Assembly (NCBI GenBank): GCA_017552455.1
Contig: JAFZPX010000053.1
Span: 1 to 64,000 of the forward strand
Reading direction: 5' to 3'
DNA from: Clostridiales bacterium
GTDB lineage: Bacteria > Bacillota > Clostridia > Saccharofermentanales > Saccharofermentanaceae
Length of the DNA: 64,000 nucleotides
This document shows positions 1 to 8,790 of the stretch, piece after piece. The stretch's first letter is position 1; each line of letters opens with the position of its first letter. The notes under the pieces were generated by a model that made no database searches, was not told where the DNA came from, and saw nothing but the letters and a program-made list of their open reading frames with translations. The translations under genes and the position numbers were made by a program.

Positions 1-122
1 GCAGGATCAACGGGAGCCTTGGGAGCGCCGGAAGCAGGCTTCTTACCGCCCGTTCTGCTCCTTCTTCTCTCGCGATCTTTATCGCTTTGCTCAAACCATT
101 GTTTATTCTCGTTATCCGACAT
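1..122 (-). CDS. Hypothetical protein, N-terminal fragment cut by the window edge
   Basis: The frame starts at the ATG whose complement lies at 120-122 and runs off the left edge, giving about 40 residues. They begin MSDNENKQWFEQSDKDRERR and are highly charged, with many Arg, Lys and Glu and then a Gly/Lys/Pro-rich stretch, so this looks like a disordered cytoplasmic N-terminus. It begins 18 bases after the stop of the methionine gamma-lyase-like gene, on the same strand, and is probably the next gene of that operon. No strong ribosome-binding site is visible. I do not recognise the family. Confidence 0.55.
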   Translation of the reverse strand, partial: MSDNENKQWFEQSDKDRERRRSRTGGKKPASGAPKAPVDP

Positions 123-140
123 AATCAACCGTAAGTCAGT

Positions 141-1391
141 TTATGACAAAGCCCTCATCACTGCAAGCTTAACCTGTTCATATACAAGGCCGCCCTGCAT
201 ATATGCGATATAGGGAGGCTTTATAGGTCCGTCACATGAGAATTCCGTAGTCGCACCGGATGTGAAAGTACCGGCTGCCATGACTACCTGATCCTCGTAT
301 CCCGGCATATCCCAAGGCTCCGGTGTTACAAACGAGTCTACCGGAGAACAACTCTGGACCTTGCCGCAGAAATCAATAAGCTTCTTGGGATCGTTGAAGA
401 TGATCGTCTGTACGATATCTCCGCGTTCCTCAAGATATGAAGGCTCAGTCTTGATGCCTGCAAGTTCAAACGCAGCTGCAGCGAATACAGCACCCTTAAG
501 GCACTCAGCAACCACATGAGGAGCCATGAATATTCCCTGTGCGAGCTGTCGGTTAAATCCGAGCGAAGGACCTACCTCACTTCCGAGACCGGGAGCTGAT
601 ATATGACGGGCAACCTTCTCGACCAAATCTTCCCTTCCCGCGATGTAGCCGCCAGAAGGTGCGATACCGCCGCCCGGGTTCTTGATCATGGATCCTGCGC
701 AGATGTCAGCGCCATAGGAACAAGGCTCTGCGTCTTCCGTAAACTCACCATAGCAGTTATCCACCGCTACGATGATATCTGAACGCTTATTATGGACAGC
801 GTCACAGATCTGCTTGATGTCATCCTTAAGAAGAGAACGTCTTCCCGTGTATCCTCTGGACTTCTGGATAAAGACAACCTTGACGCTGTCTGTTATCTTG
901 GAAAGAAGCTCTTCCGTCTTGAAAGAACCGTCCTCGTTAAGCTCTACTTCATCGTAATTGATGCCGTACTGCTTCAGTGAACCGTCATATGTCTTCTCAG
1001 AAAGTCCGAGTGTGGATGCCAAAGTATCGTAAGGTCTTCCCGTGGCAGACAGGATGGTATCACCGGGGCGCGTGATGCCGTAGAGCATCGAAGATATCGC
1101 CTGTGTGCCGGAGCTTATCTGAATTCTTACATAAGCCTTCTCGGCACCCATAATATCAGCGAAGATCTCCTCGATCTTCTCTCTTCCGATATCATCGTAG
1201 CCGTAGCCTGTGGTAATACCCATATGAGGCTCCGAGAATTTGTGTCTGCGGAAAGCCTCCATGACCCTGAGCTGATTCTTCTCGCGGGTCTGCTCAATCT
1301 TTTTGAATACAGGAAGAACAGCTTCCCCCGCCTTCAAGGCGAGCGAAGCTGCTTCGTCACTTACACCATAAATGCTATAGGGATTCGACAT
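141..1391 (-). CDS. Methionine gamma-lyase family protein (aluminium resistance protein family)
   Basis: The 416-residue protein matches the fold-type I PLP enzymes of the Firmicutes 'aluminium resistance' family, related to cystathionine/methionine gamma-lyases. Visible family features are the N-terminal YGYDDIGREKIEEIFA segment, SSGTQAI (phosphate-binding turn), VDNCYGEF and the PLP-lysine region GSMIKNPGGGIAPSGGYIAGR-like at about residues 233-253. The full length is as usual for the family. The start ATG overlaps the stop of the upstream ACT-domain gene by one base (TGATG), so the two are translationally coupled. The true substrate is not established for this family; a C-S lyase role on methionine or related amino acids is inference. 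Confidence 0.88.
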   Translation of the reverse strand: MSNPYSIYGVSDEAASLALKAGEAVLPVFKKIEQTREKNQLRVMEAFRRHKFSEPHMGITTGYGYDDIGREKIEEIFADIMGAEKAYVRIQISSGTQAISSMLYGITRPGDTILSATGRPYDTLASTLGLSEKTYDGSLKQYGINYDEVELNEDGSFKTEELLSKITDSVKVVFIQKSRGYTGRRSLLKDDIKQICDAVHNKRSDIIVAVDNCYGEFTEDAEPCSYGADICAGSMIKNPGGGIAPSGGYIAGREDLVEKVARHISAPGLGSEVGPSLGFNRQLAQGIFMAPHVVAECLKGAVFAAAAFELAGIKTEPSYLEERGDIVQTIIFNDPKKLIDFCGKVQSCSPVDSFVTPEPWDMPGYEDQVVMAAGTFTSGATTEFSCDGPIKPPYIAYMQGGLVYEQVKLAVMRALS

Positions 1392-1822
1392 CAGATGCCG
1401 TAAACCTCCTTGTCATCAATGACAGGGATATTGTTCTTCTCGAATATCTCCATCGTCTTAACCCTGTCGTCTACTCTTAAGACAACAACAGCTTCAGTCG
1501 ACAGACGTCCTACGAACGCATACAGATACTCGAGCTGAATACCGTTGTCCGAGAGGAGCTTAAGCACCTTATCAAGTGTACCCGGTACATCCTTCAGTGA
1601 TACTGCGATTACATGAGAGATGCTGACCGTAAAGCCCTTGCTCATAAGTACGATCTTAGCTTCATCGGGCTGATCGACGATCATTCGGAGCATTCCGTAT
1701 GTTGTAGAATCTGTGATGTATACAGCTCTTATGTCGATCTTTGCCTCTGAAAGCGCTGCTGTTACTTCAGCAAGTCTTCCGGGCTCATTCTCAAGAAATA
1801 CGTTGATCTGCTTAACTGACAT
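1391..1822 (-). CDS. Tandem ACT-domain protein
   Basis: This 143-residue protein contains two ACT domains. The first starts at residue 4 (INVFLENEPGRLAEVTAAL) and the second at about residue 71 (IAVSLKDVPGTLDKVLKLL). Each has the typical N/D-x-P-G-x-L turn that binds an amino-acid ligand between strand and helix. No catalytic domain is attached, so it is likely a small-molecule (amino-acid) sensor. It is coupled to the downstream PLP lyase-like gene, which fits sensing of the amino acid that enzyme handles (inference). An extended -10 promoter lies about 40 bases upstream and a GGGAGG ribosome-binding site precedes the ATG. Confidence 0.88.
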   Translation of the reverse strand: MSVKQINVFLENEPGRLAEVTAALSEAKIDIRAVYITDSTTYGMLRMIVDQPDEAKIVLMSKGFTVSISHVIAVSLKDVPGTLDKVLKLLSDNGIQLEYLYAFVGRLSTEAVVVLRVDDRVKTMEIFEKNNIPVIDDKEVYGI

Positions 1823-1859
1823 AATGAGACCTCCCGATGATGAATTCGTTTACCCTTCA

Positions 1860-1868
1860 ATTATACCA
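1860..1868 (-). promoter_or_regulatory. Extended -10 promoter of the ACT/PLP-lyase operon
   Basis: On the minus strand the sequence reads TGGTATAAT, a perfect -10 hexamer with the TGn extension, 37 bases ahead of the ACT gene's ATG. No good -35 hexamer is seen at 17 bases, as is common for extended -10 promoters. Confidence 0.6.
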
Positions 1869-1873
1869 AATAA

Positions 1874-2944
1874 TCAAAGTTTCATGTCACCTTCCTTGAT
1901 CCATCCGAGCTTTCTCATAGCCTCGGAGAATACAAGGGACAGAATAGCGGGGGCAATGATGCAGACAACGGCCATTCCGATCCATGCCTTAGCATCAAGA
2001 GTACCTGCAGCGGACATATCGGAGAAGCATCCGATGGGGCCTACCATACCGCATGTACCCATACCGGCAGAAACCTTGGAGCACTCGAGCTTAAAGACTA
2101 TCGTAGCGATAGGACCTGTGATTGCAGCTGCAAGTGTCGCAGGAAGCCAGATAACAGGCTTCTTAACGATATTAGGCATCTGAAGCATCGAAGTACCGAG
2201 GCCCTGGGAAACAACTCCTCCCCACTTATTCTCGCGGAAAGAAGCAACCGCGAAGCCAACCATCTGTGCGCAGCAGCCGGCAAGAGCAGCACCGCCCGCT
2301 ATACCGGAGATACCGATAGAAGCGCAGATAGCCGCACTCGAGATAGGCGGTGTGAGGATGATACCTACTACTACAGAGATAACTATACCCATTACAAACG
2401 GATGCATTGTTGTAGCGTAATTGATGAACTCACCGAGCCAGTTCATTGCGATAGCGATGATCGGGCATGTGAGATACGCCGTTAAGTAACCTACGCCGAG
2501 AGTAACGAGCGGGGTTACGAGAATATCTACCTTAGTCTCCTTGGAGATAGCCTTACCGAACTCTACTGCAAGGCATACTGCGATAAATACACCTAAGGGA
2601 CCAGCAGCATAAGGCTGTCCGGGATAAGCATTAGCGAAATATCCTACAGCAGCTGCACACGCCATAACGAGCATGGGAGCCTTAAGTGCCGCAGCAATAC
2701 CTACGCCGATTGCAGCTCCGGCGATAGCCGAAGACATTGAGCCTGCCTTAGACAGGAAGTGGGCAAAGCGCGCGAAAAAGCTGCCGTCCACCATACCAAT
2801 GTACTTAGCGATAGTAGTAAGGATCGTTCCGACGAGAAGCGAAGCGAACAAACCCTGAGCCATACCGCCCATGGCATCAACAAAGTACGTCTTCGCACTT
2901 ATGTTGATGTCTTTCTTCTTGAGAAATTCCTTTGTTTTACCCAT
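1874..2944 (-). CDS. PTS IIC-like membrane transporter (EIIC_2 family), orphan
   Basis: The 356-residue, very hydrophobic protein with many Gly- and Ala-rich membrane helices resembles the PTS_EIIC_2 family. It starts MGKTKEFLKKKDINISAKTY, and the motif region FVDAMGGMAQGLFASLLVGTI is typical of these proteins. No EIIA or EIIB domain is fused or encoded beside it, so sugar phosphorylation through a classical phosphotransferase chain is not supported. Members of this family are often solitary, and the substrate is unknown. The gene lies 36 bases downstream of the DUF6056-like gene on the same strand. An HPr variant is encoded 18 kb away, but a link is speculative. Confidence 0.8.
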   Translation of the reverse strand: MGKTKEFLKKKDINISAKTYFVDAMGGMAQGLFASLLVGTILTTIAKYIGMVDGSFFARFAHFLSKAGSMSSAIAGAAIGVGIAAALKAPMLVMACAAAVGYFANAYPGQPYAAGPLGVFIAVCLAVEFGKAISKETKVDILVTPLVTLGVGYLTAYLTCPIIAIAMNWLGEFINYATTMHPFVMGIVISVVVGIILTPPISSAAICASIGISGIAGGAALAGCCAQMVGFAVASFRENKWGGVVSQGLGTSMLQMPNIVKKPVIWLPATLAAAITGPIATIVFKLECSKVSAGMGTCGMVGPIGCFSDMSAAGTLDAKAWIGMAVVCIIAPAILSLVFSEAMRKLGWIKEGDMKL

Positions 2945-2980
2945 CTTTCTTTACACCTTCCATATATTCAGTTCCGCTTA

Positions 2981-4474
2981 TTAACACCAATAAAGCGAGA
3001 ACGAATTCACTCCATAATAATTAGCGACCTCAAGATTCGCGAAATACTCGGGATAATCAATGTACAACGGGATGTACAGTACTGTTCCGGGAAGCACGGG
3101 TTCTGTAAGAACCACATCTGAACCATCCTCGGCAGCAGCCACCTTCTCATACAGCTCAGTCATCTGTCTTGATGCAATCTGCATTCTGTCGTTCTTAAGA
3201 TCGTCGATGATCTTCATGGACATACCGTTCTGGTAGTTGAGGATGAGCTGACCTGAGAACATGATGACGATGCCGATGATAAGGATGATTGACTTATAAG
3301 CCTGCTCCCTTGCGTTGATGTTATTACGCTTGAGAAGATCCTTCACATAGAAAGCGATCACAGCAGTAAGAACGATCAATGTGACAGAGATAACAAAGTC
3401 GAATGTGTAGATTATTCTCGTACTGGATACATAAGCGTCGATGTTATAGCTTCCGTATCCGAGGATTACCGGGAAGATCGTGATCATTGTGATGAACAAT
3501 GAGCCGATAACAGAAGCGATCAAAGTCTTGCCTGATACTACTACGTTAGATACAGAACACAGGCAGATAACAAATACTATAAGAAGTACCAGAGGCAGAA
3601 GATAAGCTGTGAGCAAGCCTCCGATATGAGTGATCAGGTTATACCAGCTTGATGTGAATGAAGGAACAAGATCCAATGCTCCGCTTGCCTCCATGGCATC
3701 ATGTCTTTTGAAGTTTCCGGGAGCAGCTGTATTAAAGAGCGCACCGGCTACAGTAAATACAAACGGAAGCCCAAGGAAAAGAACTCTCTTGATATTCTTC
3801 TTAATGTTCTTGATGCCGATAGCATAGATGATAAGGAGCACCAGGAAAGCTGCACAGCCGAAGCCTACGACCTCGAGTGAACCGCCGGCACCGATAACAC
3901 CGAAGACACCTGCAAGGATCGCATAGACAAGCTTCTGATCGAAGTAGCTCTTGATAGAGAATCCGAGGCAGAAGAGAATGGCGATGAGCGGGAATGTATA
4001 TACTGCAGCACCTGTATACCATGAGAACAGCTCACCCGTCAAAGAGATGTTAAGAACGATGAACTCTGAAAGAATGCCAGCTGCCCATGCCTTACCTGAA
4101 GAAAGCTTGAAGAACTTGGTGCAGACTGTATAGATAAGGAAGATGAGCGAAGCGATAAACAATGCTACGCAAGCCATAAGGATCAGTCTGATACCTGTAA
4201 AAGACTCTCTGACTGAAGGCTCAAGTCCCATAAGGATCTCTCCTGTATATGTTCCCTGCCATGTCTGATAGACATCTCTTGTATATGCAAGAGCAGATGC
4301 GAGAACGTTGTGGTTCTCCCTGTAGATGGAGACCGCATTGGCACATGAGAAATCATCTGCACCCGGAATGGCATATGAAGCCAATACAAAATGGGGATAT
4401 CCGATGATGAATGCCAATAAGGCATAACCCAGATTCTTAAGAACACTCTTGAGGAACGAACCCGATTTATTCAT
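2981..4474 (-). CDS. DUF6056-like polytopic membrane protein
   Basis: The 497-residue protein has about ten hydrophobic segments spread over its length and an N-terminal loop containing GADDFSCANAV and QGTYTGEILMG. This pattern occurs in the DUF6056/GtrII-like family of membrane proteins thought to act on lipid-linked sugars. The C-terminal 80 residues look extracytoplasmic, with the motif VLYIPLYIDYPEYFANLEVANYYG. The start is chosen by the ribosome-binding site AAGGTG seven bases ahead of the ATG. It is divergent from the PgaC-PgaD gene, with 195 AT-rich bases between them, so a shared surface-polysaccharide theme is possible. Catalytic activity is not established. Confidence 0.6.
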   Translation of the reverse strand: MNKSGSFLKSVLKNLGYALLAFIIGYPHFVLASYAIPGADDFSCANAVSIYRENHNVLASALAYTRDVYQTWQGTYTGEILMGLEPSVRESFTGIRLILMACVALFIASLIFLIYTVCTKFFKLSSGKAWAAGILSEFIVLNISLTGELFSWYTGAAVYTFPLIAILFCLGFSIKSYFDQKLVYAILAGVFGVIGAGGSLEVVGFGCAAFLVLLIIYAIGIKNIKKNIKRVLFLGLPFVFTVAGALFNTAAPGNFKRHDAMEASGALDLVPSFTSSWYNLITHIGGLLTAYLLPLVLLIVFVICLCSVSNVVVSGKTLIASVIGSLFITMITIFPVILGYGSYNIDAYVSSTRIIYTFDFVISVTLIVLTAVIAFYVKDLLKRNNINAREQAYKSIILIIGIVIMFSGQLILNYQNGMSMKIIDDLKNDRMQIASRQMTELYEKVAAAEDGSDVVLTEPVLPGTVLYIPLYIDYPEYFANLEVANYYGVNSFSLYWC

Positions 4475-4653
4475 ATGAGCACCTTTTCCGTCAGATTTTT
4501 ACGGCCTAAAACCGAATAAATAATATCATAAAAAAGAAGTAGTGAAATCTGAACACTCTTTTTTATTAAAAAATATGTTAAATCTTTGACGTTCTTTATT
4601 AAATAAATCAACAGAACCTTCATATCTATAAGAGTAGAATATGCAAAAGAAAC

Positions 4654-4661
4654 GAGGGGGA
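4654..4661 (+). promoter_or_regulatory. Ribosome-binding site deciding a TTG start
   Basis: GAGGGGG lies eight bases before the TTG at 4669. The nearest in-frame ATG (codon 10 of the reading frame) has no such site, so TTG is the likely start of the PgaC-PgaD gene. Confidence 0.65.
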
Positions 4662-4668
4662 TCGTATC

Positions 4669-6600
4669 TTGTTTAGCAATCTGCCCTTAAGGGCTATGGA
4701 AGTTTTTGTATATTGGTATCCCGCCATCATGGGTATGATGTGGATCTTAGGTTCGTTGGTATTCTACTTTTCCAACGAACGTAAAGGTGCGCTCCAACTT
4801 GAGAAAACTCCCTTCGTATCCATCCTCATGCCGGCTCATAACGAGAGCAAGATCCTCTATCCTGTCGTCAAGGAGATGGTAGACCTTAACTATCCCGAAT
4901 ATGAAGTAATCCTCATAAACGACGGAAGCTCAGACGACACATCCGAAGTGCTTAAAGACCTCGCTTTAAAGTACGACAGAGTCCGTGTCATAGACCTCAA
5001 GGAGAACTGCGGCAAGGCAAACGCACTCTATCTGGGTCTCATTGCCTCCAAGGGTGAGATCCTCGTAGGTGTAGACGCAGACTCCTACCTCGACAAGAAT
5101 GCTTTAAGATACCTTGTTTCGCATTTCGTAAACAAGCATAACGGAGAGCGTGTAGGAGCCGTAACAGGCAATCCCCGCGTACGTAACAGAGGTTCCCTCC
5201 TCGGAAAACTCCAGCTGTGCGAATACGCCAGCATCATAAGCCTCATCAAGCGCACGCAGCGCATCCTGGGCAAGGTAATGACAGTATCGGGCGTGTGCGT
5301 AGCTTACAGGAAGCGTGCCCTCATGGAGTGCGGCTTCTGGGACCGCGACATGATGACCGAGGACATCGCTGTTACTTGGAAACTCGAGAAGAACTTCTGG
5401 GATGTCCGCTACGAGCCGCGCGCATTGTGCTGGATGCTCGTACCCGAGACTATCAAGGGACTGTGGCGCCAGAGAAGACGTTGGTCCGAAGGCGGACTCG
5501 AAGTAATCTTCAGACACTGGGACATCTTCAGGAGCTGGAAGCGTAGAAGAATGACTCCCATCTACCTCGAGCAGCTCCTCTCCTTCTTCTGGTCAGTATG
5601 CTGGCTTATCCTGACGATCATCCTGATCACTATGGAGATACAGGGACATCACGTCATAACCGAATACATCTGGAAGAGTCAGTTCCTTTCTTTTGTCTGC
5701 CTGTTCCAATTCCTTATAGCGATGTGGCTTGAGTCCAGATACGACGAGAAGATATTCGACAACGCATGGTCAGTCATCTGGTACCCCATTCTTTACTGGT
5801 ACATCAATGTATTCATAGCTCTCGCCTCCATCTTCAAGGCTATCCTTCCCAACAAGAAGCTTGCGACCTGGAAGAGTCCTGACAGAGGCATCACACAGAC
5901 CAAGAAAGAAAAGACCGAAGGCCCTGCCGAAGAAATAGATACCGAAGCGCTCGAGGACATGATCTTCGAATCAAAGCCCCGCGAAGTTAAGATCGGTATC
6001 GACGCAGAGGACCGTGATGCACTTATGGTACTGATGCGTAAGGAGCAGGCCATCACAGGCAAGGCCCCAAGCGACGAGCCCGTCATGCCTCTTATCGACG
6101 GTAGCTACGAGAACCCGATTGTTGGTAAAGATAAGGACAAGCATATCGAGTACGATACCAAGCAGGTCTGGTGGAAAAAGCTCATTGAGGTCATTCTCAC
6201 AATCGTCGGCTGGGTCTATATGCTCGTTTACTGGATTTACATGATGTACGGTGTCTTCCGCGATGCATTGGGATATCCCGTCAAAGAACTCTTTATCTAC
6301 GACATGGCAATGCTTAAGACCACAGAGCACTACTTCTATATCATGGGTCTCGTCATCATGATCGAGCTTGCCGCACTGATACTCTGGAAAGAATACAACA
6401 GAAGAAGATTCGGCAAGAAGACACGCCGTACATTCAAACCCGATATCGAGAACGCTGAGATTGATGCATGCTTCGAGCTGCAGCCCGAACTTAGCAACCG
6501 TCTGCACAATCACAAGTACGTCGAAGTCCTTCAGAACCCCATCCCCGAAGGCATGGGCCAGGGTCGTAAAGGAAAGAAGAAAAAAAAGAAGAAATCGTAG
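4669..6600 (+). CDS. Poly-beta-1,6-N-acetylglucosamine synthase, PgaC-PgaD fusion
   Basis: Residues 1-430 are a membrane family-2 glycosyltransferase of the PgaC/IcaA type. It has an N-terminal helix, VSILMPAHNE, INDGSSDD, VDADS, MTEDIAV (catalytic TED), QRRRW (acceptor/product channel) and the PgaC-type ending WKSPDRGI. A charged linker follows to about residue 505. Residues 510-640 hold two membrane helices, then WKEYNRRRFGKK and a helical tail with LQPELSNRLHNH, matching the layout and the YN-x-x-RF signature of PgaD. In proteobacteria PgaD is a separate subunit needed for activity and for cyclic-di-GMP control. The protein ends in a Lys-rich tail. Translation starts at TTG. No deacetylase or export gene (PgaA/B, IcaB/C) is in the window. 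Confidence 0.85.
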   Translation: MFSNLPLRAMEVFVYWYPAIMGMMWILGSLVFYFSNERKGALQLEKTPFVSILMPAHNESKILYPVVKEMVDLNYPEYEVILINDGSSDDTSEVLKDLALKYDRVRVIDLKENCGKANALYLGLIASKGEILVGVDADSYLDKNALRYLVSHFVNKHNGERVGAVTGNPRVRNRGSLLGKLQLCEYASIISLIKRTQRILGKVMTVSGVCVAYRKRALMECGFWDRDMMTEDIAVTWKLEKNFWDVRYEPRALCWMLVPETIKGLWRQRRRWSEGGLEVIFRHWDIFRSWKRRRMTPIYLEQLLSFFWSVCWLILTIILITMEIQGHHVITEYIWKSQFLSFVCLFQFLIAMWLESRYDEKIFDNAWSVIWYPILYWYINVFIALASIFKAILPNKKLATWKSPDRGITQTKKEKTEGPAEEIDTEALEDMIFESKPREVKIGIDAEDRDALMVLMRKEQAITGKAPSDEPVMPLIDGSYENPIVGKDKDKHIEYDTKQVWWKKLIEVILTIVGWVYMLVYWIYMMYGVFRDALGYPVKELFIYDMAMLKTTEHYFYIMGLVIMIELAALILWKEYNRRRFGKKTRRTFKPDIENAEIDACFELQPELSNRLHNHKYVEVLQNPIPEGMGQGRKGKKKKKKKS

Positions 6601-6629
6601 TATCATAAGAAGAAAAAAGGAGTCACTTT

Positions 6630-7604
6630 ATGGGTCCCGATTTTCTTCATCTGATCGCGGGCATGACGCTCGGCATCATCATCAGTTCCATATTCTTCTT
6701 CATCCCCATGGTGTGTCTTGCACCTATGTTCTATAGCAAGATCAGGATTCTGGATGTATTCGGATTTAAGCTCGAGCGTAATTACGACGAGAAGTGGCGC
6801 TTCATAAAGTACACTCCCAAGCTTACCGTAACCTGTCTCCCCCTTTGGGATATAAAGAAGCTCGAGGGGCTGCCTCCTGAACAGTACAGGGACAAACAGA
6901 ACTCCTATATCATCGTAAGCAACCTCATCGGCGTTGTTCTCTGCATCGCAGCAGGTATTATCTGCTACATCCCGAACAATAAGATTATCCGCTATCTCGG
7001 CATCTATCTTTGCATATATGCAGTAGCAAGATTCGGTATTATGATATGGACAGTAAGCCGCGCCAAGAAAGATTCCCTGTTAAGATACACGGAGCTTGCC
7101 AAGGATAAGATACGAAGCGGCATCCCGATAGAACTTCTCGACTTAAAGTCATGTAGCGAGCTTCCCTACCCCAATGCCACCAAGGCAGAGAAGGCTTTGT
7201 ACTTCCCTATGTATTTCGCTTTTCTTGAAGCCACAAGGCAGTATGAACTGATGGAAGAAGCCGTAAATGAGATTGAGCCCTACGTTATTAACTCAGGCGT
7301 CTCATCGACTATGATGATAGACTACTACGACATGCTGTACTACTATTCGCGCCATAACATTAACCGCGACAAGGCGCAGATGTACTACAACAAGCTTCGC
7401 TCTTACATCGAGAAAGACACAGACGCCAACGGACAGCGCGTCCTCGGCTTCTATGCTCTTAACGTAATGCTTAATAAGGACCTTGCACAGCAGTATGCCG
7501 ACAAGGCCCTGGCCGCTCTAGATAAGTTCTCTATCGGATCTGAAAGAGACCTCGAGCGTACAATGATCAATGAGTTGTTCGAGGCTATCAGGAACGAGTC
7601 TTAA
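6630..7604 (+). CDS. Membrane protein with helical C-terminal domain, unknown function
   Basis: The 324-residue protein starts 29 bases after the PgaC-PgaD stop, behind AAAAGGAG, and is therefore probably co-transcribed with it. Hydrophobic segments lie at about residues 8-33, 93-113 and 118-140. The rest (about 150-324) is a soluble helical region with repeated aromatic/Ala patterns like TPR units (LEATRQYELMEEAVNEI, YYDMLYYYSRHNI). The segment FGFKLERNYDEKWRFIK followed by a Leu/Pro stretch recalls degenerate site-2-protease-like Firmicutes proteins, but no HExxH zinc motif is present. The 3' end overlaps the convergent acetyltransferase gene by 17 bases. A role in polysaccharide synthesis or export is inference from position only. 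Confidence 0.7.
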   Translation: MGPDFLHLIAGMTLGIIISSIFFFIPMVCLAPMFYSKIRILDVFGFKLERNYDEKWRFIKYTPKLTVTCLPLWDIKKLEGLPPEQYRDKQNSYIIVSNLIGVVLCIAAGIICYIPNNKIIRYLGIYLCIYAVARFGIMIWTVSRAKKDSLLRYTELAKDKIRSGIPIELLDLKSCSELPYPNATKAEKALYFPMYFAFLEATRQYELMEEAVNEIEPYVINSGVSSTMMIDYYDMLYYYSRHNINRDKAQMYYNKLRSYIEKDTDANGQRVLGFYALNVMLNKDLAQQYADKALAALDKFSIGSERDLERTMINELFEAIRNES

Positions 7605-8790
7605 GCTCTTCCCAATCTTCCTTTGTCATTAAGTTAACGTGGCCCGTGCGCGTCTCGTGCATGAGCGGTACATCCACGTCTTCTGAGGTCCACTGGAACT
7701 TAAAGCCGAGCTTCTCCTGCACACGCTTAGACTTGTTGTTGCCATCGTAATATCCGCACCACACCTTCTCAAACTCAACATCCTCGAAAGCATGTCTAAG
7801 CAGCTCTCTTCCCGCCTCGGGCATTATTCCCTGTCCCCAGTAAGGCTTGCCGAGCCAGTAGCCGAGCTCACACTCGTCGTAGTTCTGTGCGAGGTCGTTC
7901 ATATTGCCGCCGTATAACTTCAATTCGATGCAGCCTATCGCCTTGTTATCTTCCTTGAGGCAAATTGCATATGCTTCCGCACCGTTAAGTGCATTTCTGA
8001 TTATGTTCCTGCTATCCTCAACACTCTGATGAGGTGGCCAGCCTGCGATGGGACCGATATCGGGATCCTTGCAAAGCTCGTACATACTCTCGGCATCGCT
8101 TTCCTCCCACTTTCTTAGGATGAGCCTGTCAGTATAAAGCGTCGCGTGAGTGAAGGAAGCAATCTCCTTTTCGAGCAGGCGGAATACGTTCGCGAGAAGG
8201 TAGCCGTCCGCGACAGCGTGGTTAAGACGCACGCTTACAGGCATCATGAGTCTTCCGTTCTCTTCGCGGTACCTGCCCCAGTTTACTATCGGAGGAAAAT
8301 GCAGATACCCGTCAGGAAGCTCGATGTTAAGTGCATCGTAAGACAGCCACGAGATGTAGGACGCGTCGAACCAGTTCCGGTGTCCCTGCATGTCGAGTTT
8401 GTATTCGCGTGTCTTCTTGGCTTCTTCAAGATCCTTCAGCGCATTATCGTAGAAAGTCTTGTAGTCCTCATAATATGTCGTATACACGGGCGTGCAGGTC
8501 TCTGTATCCTCGTGGAAACAGTACTGAATCGGATTGATCTGATCGTAGCAGATGAGTTCCTCGTCTTCCCACAGATAACCCATCTTATAGTCGTCGCGGG
8601 AGTTAAGCACCTTCGAGAGGATGTACAGGAAGTTAATGTAGAACTTCGTGCCGTTCGCCTTGGAATGATTAACGAGGCGCGTAACATCAATCCTCGCTGT
8701 CATGGACGTCGAACACTTGCAGTCCATCGTAAAGTGATCGAAGACACCCTTGCGGTAATACTTGTCTTTATCTACAACTTTGTAATTCAT
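7588..8790 (-). CDS. Chloramphenicol acetyltransferase-like/GNAT fusion protein
   Basis: Residues 1-213 form a type-A chloramphenicol acetyltransferase-like domain. It has the N-terminal R-x-x-x-FDHF-type motif and LNHAVADGYL, which holds the catalytic His (H191) and the structural Asp of the H-x-x-x-D-G motif. Residues 217-400 form a GNAT domain of the RimJ/RimL type: TDRLILRKW, GCIELKL, ELGYWLGKPYWGQGIMPEA (acetyl-CoA loop) and NNKSKRVQEKLGF. Both domains look complete. The gene overlaps the MATE exporter gene by 4 bases (ATGA), so acetylation and export of a toxic compound may be coupled (inference). Substrates cannot be deduced; many such proteins do not confer chloramphenicol resistance. 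Confidence 0.85.
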   Translation of the reverse strand: MNYKVVDKDKYYRKGVFDHFTMDCKCSTSMTARIDVTRLVNHSKANGTKFYINFLYILSKVLNSRDDYKMGYLWEDEELICYDQINPIQYCFHEDTETCTPVYTTYYEDYKTFYDNALKDLEEAKKTREYKLDMQGHRNWFDASYISWLSYDALNIELPDGYLHFPPIVNWGRYREENGRLMMPVSVRLNHAVADGYLLANVFRLLEKEIASFTHATLYTDRLILRKWEESDAESMYELCKDPDIGPIAGWPPHQSVEDSRNIIRNALNGAEAYAICLKEDNKAIGCIELKLYGGNMNDLAQNYDECELGYWLGKPYWGQGIMPEAGRELLRHAFEDVEFEKVWCGYYDGNNKSKRVQEKLGFKFQWTSEDVDVPLMHETRTGHVNLMTKEDWEELKTRS

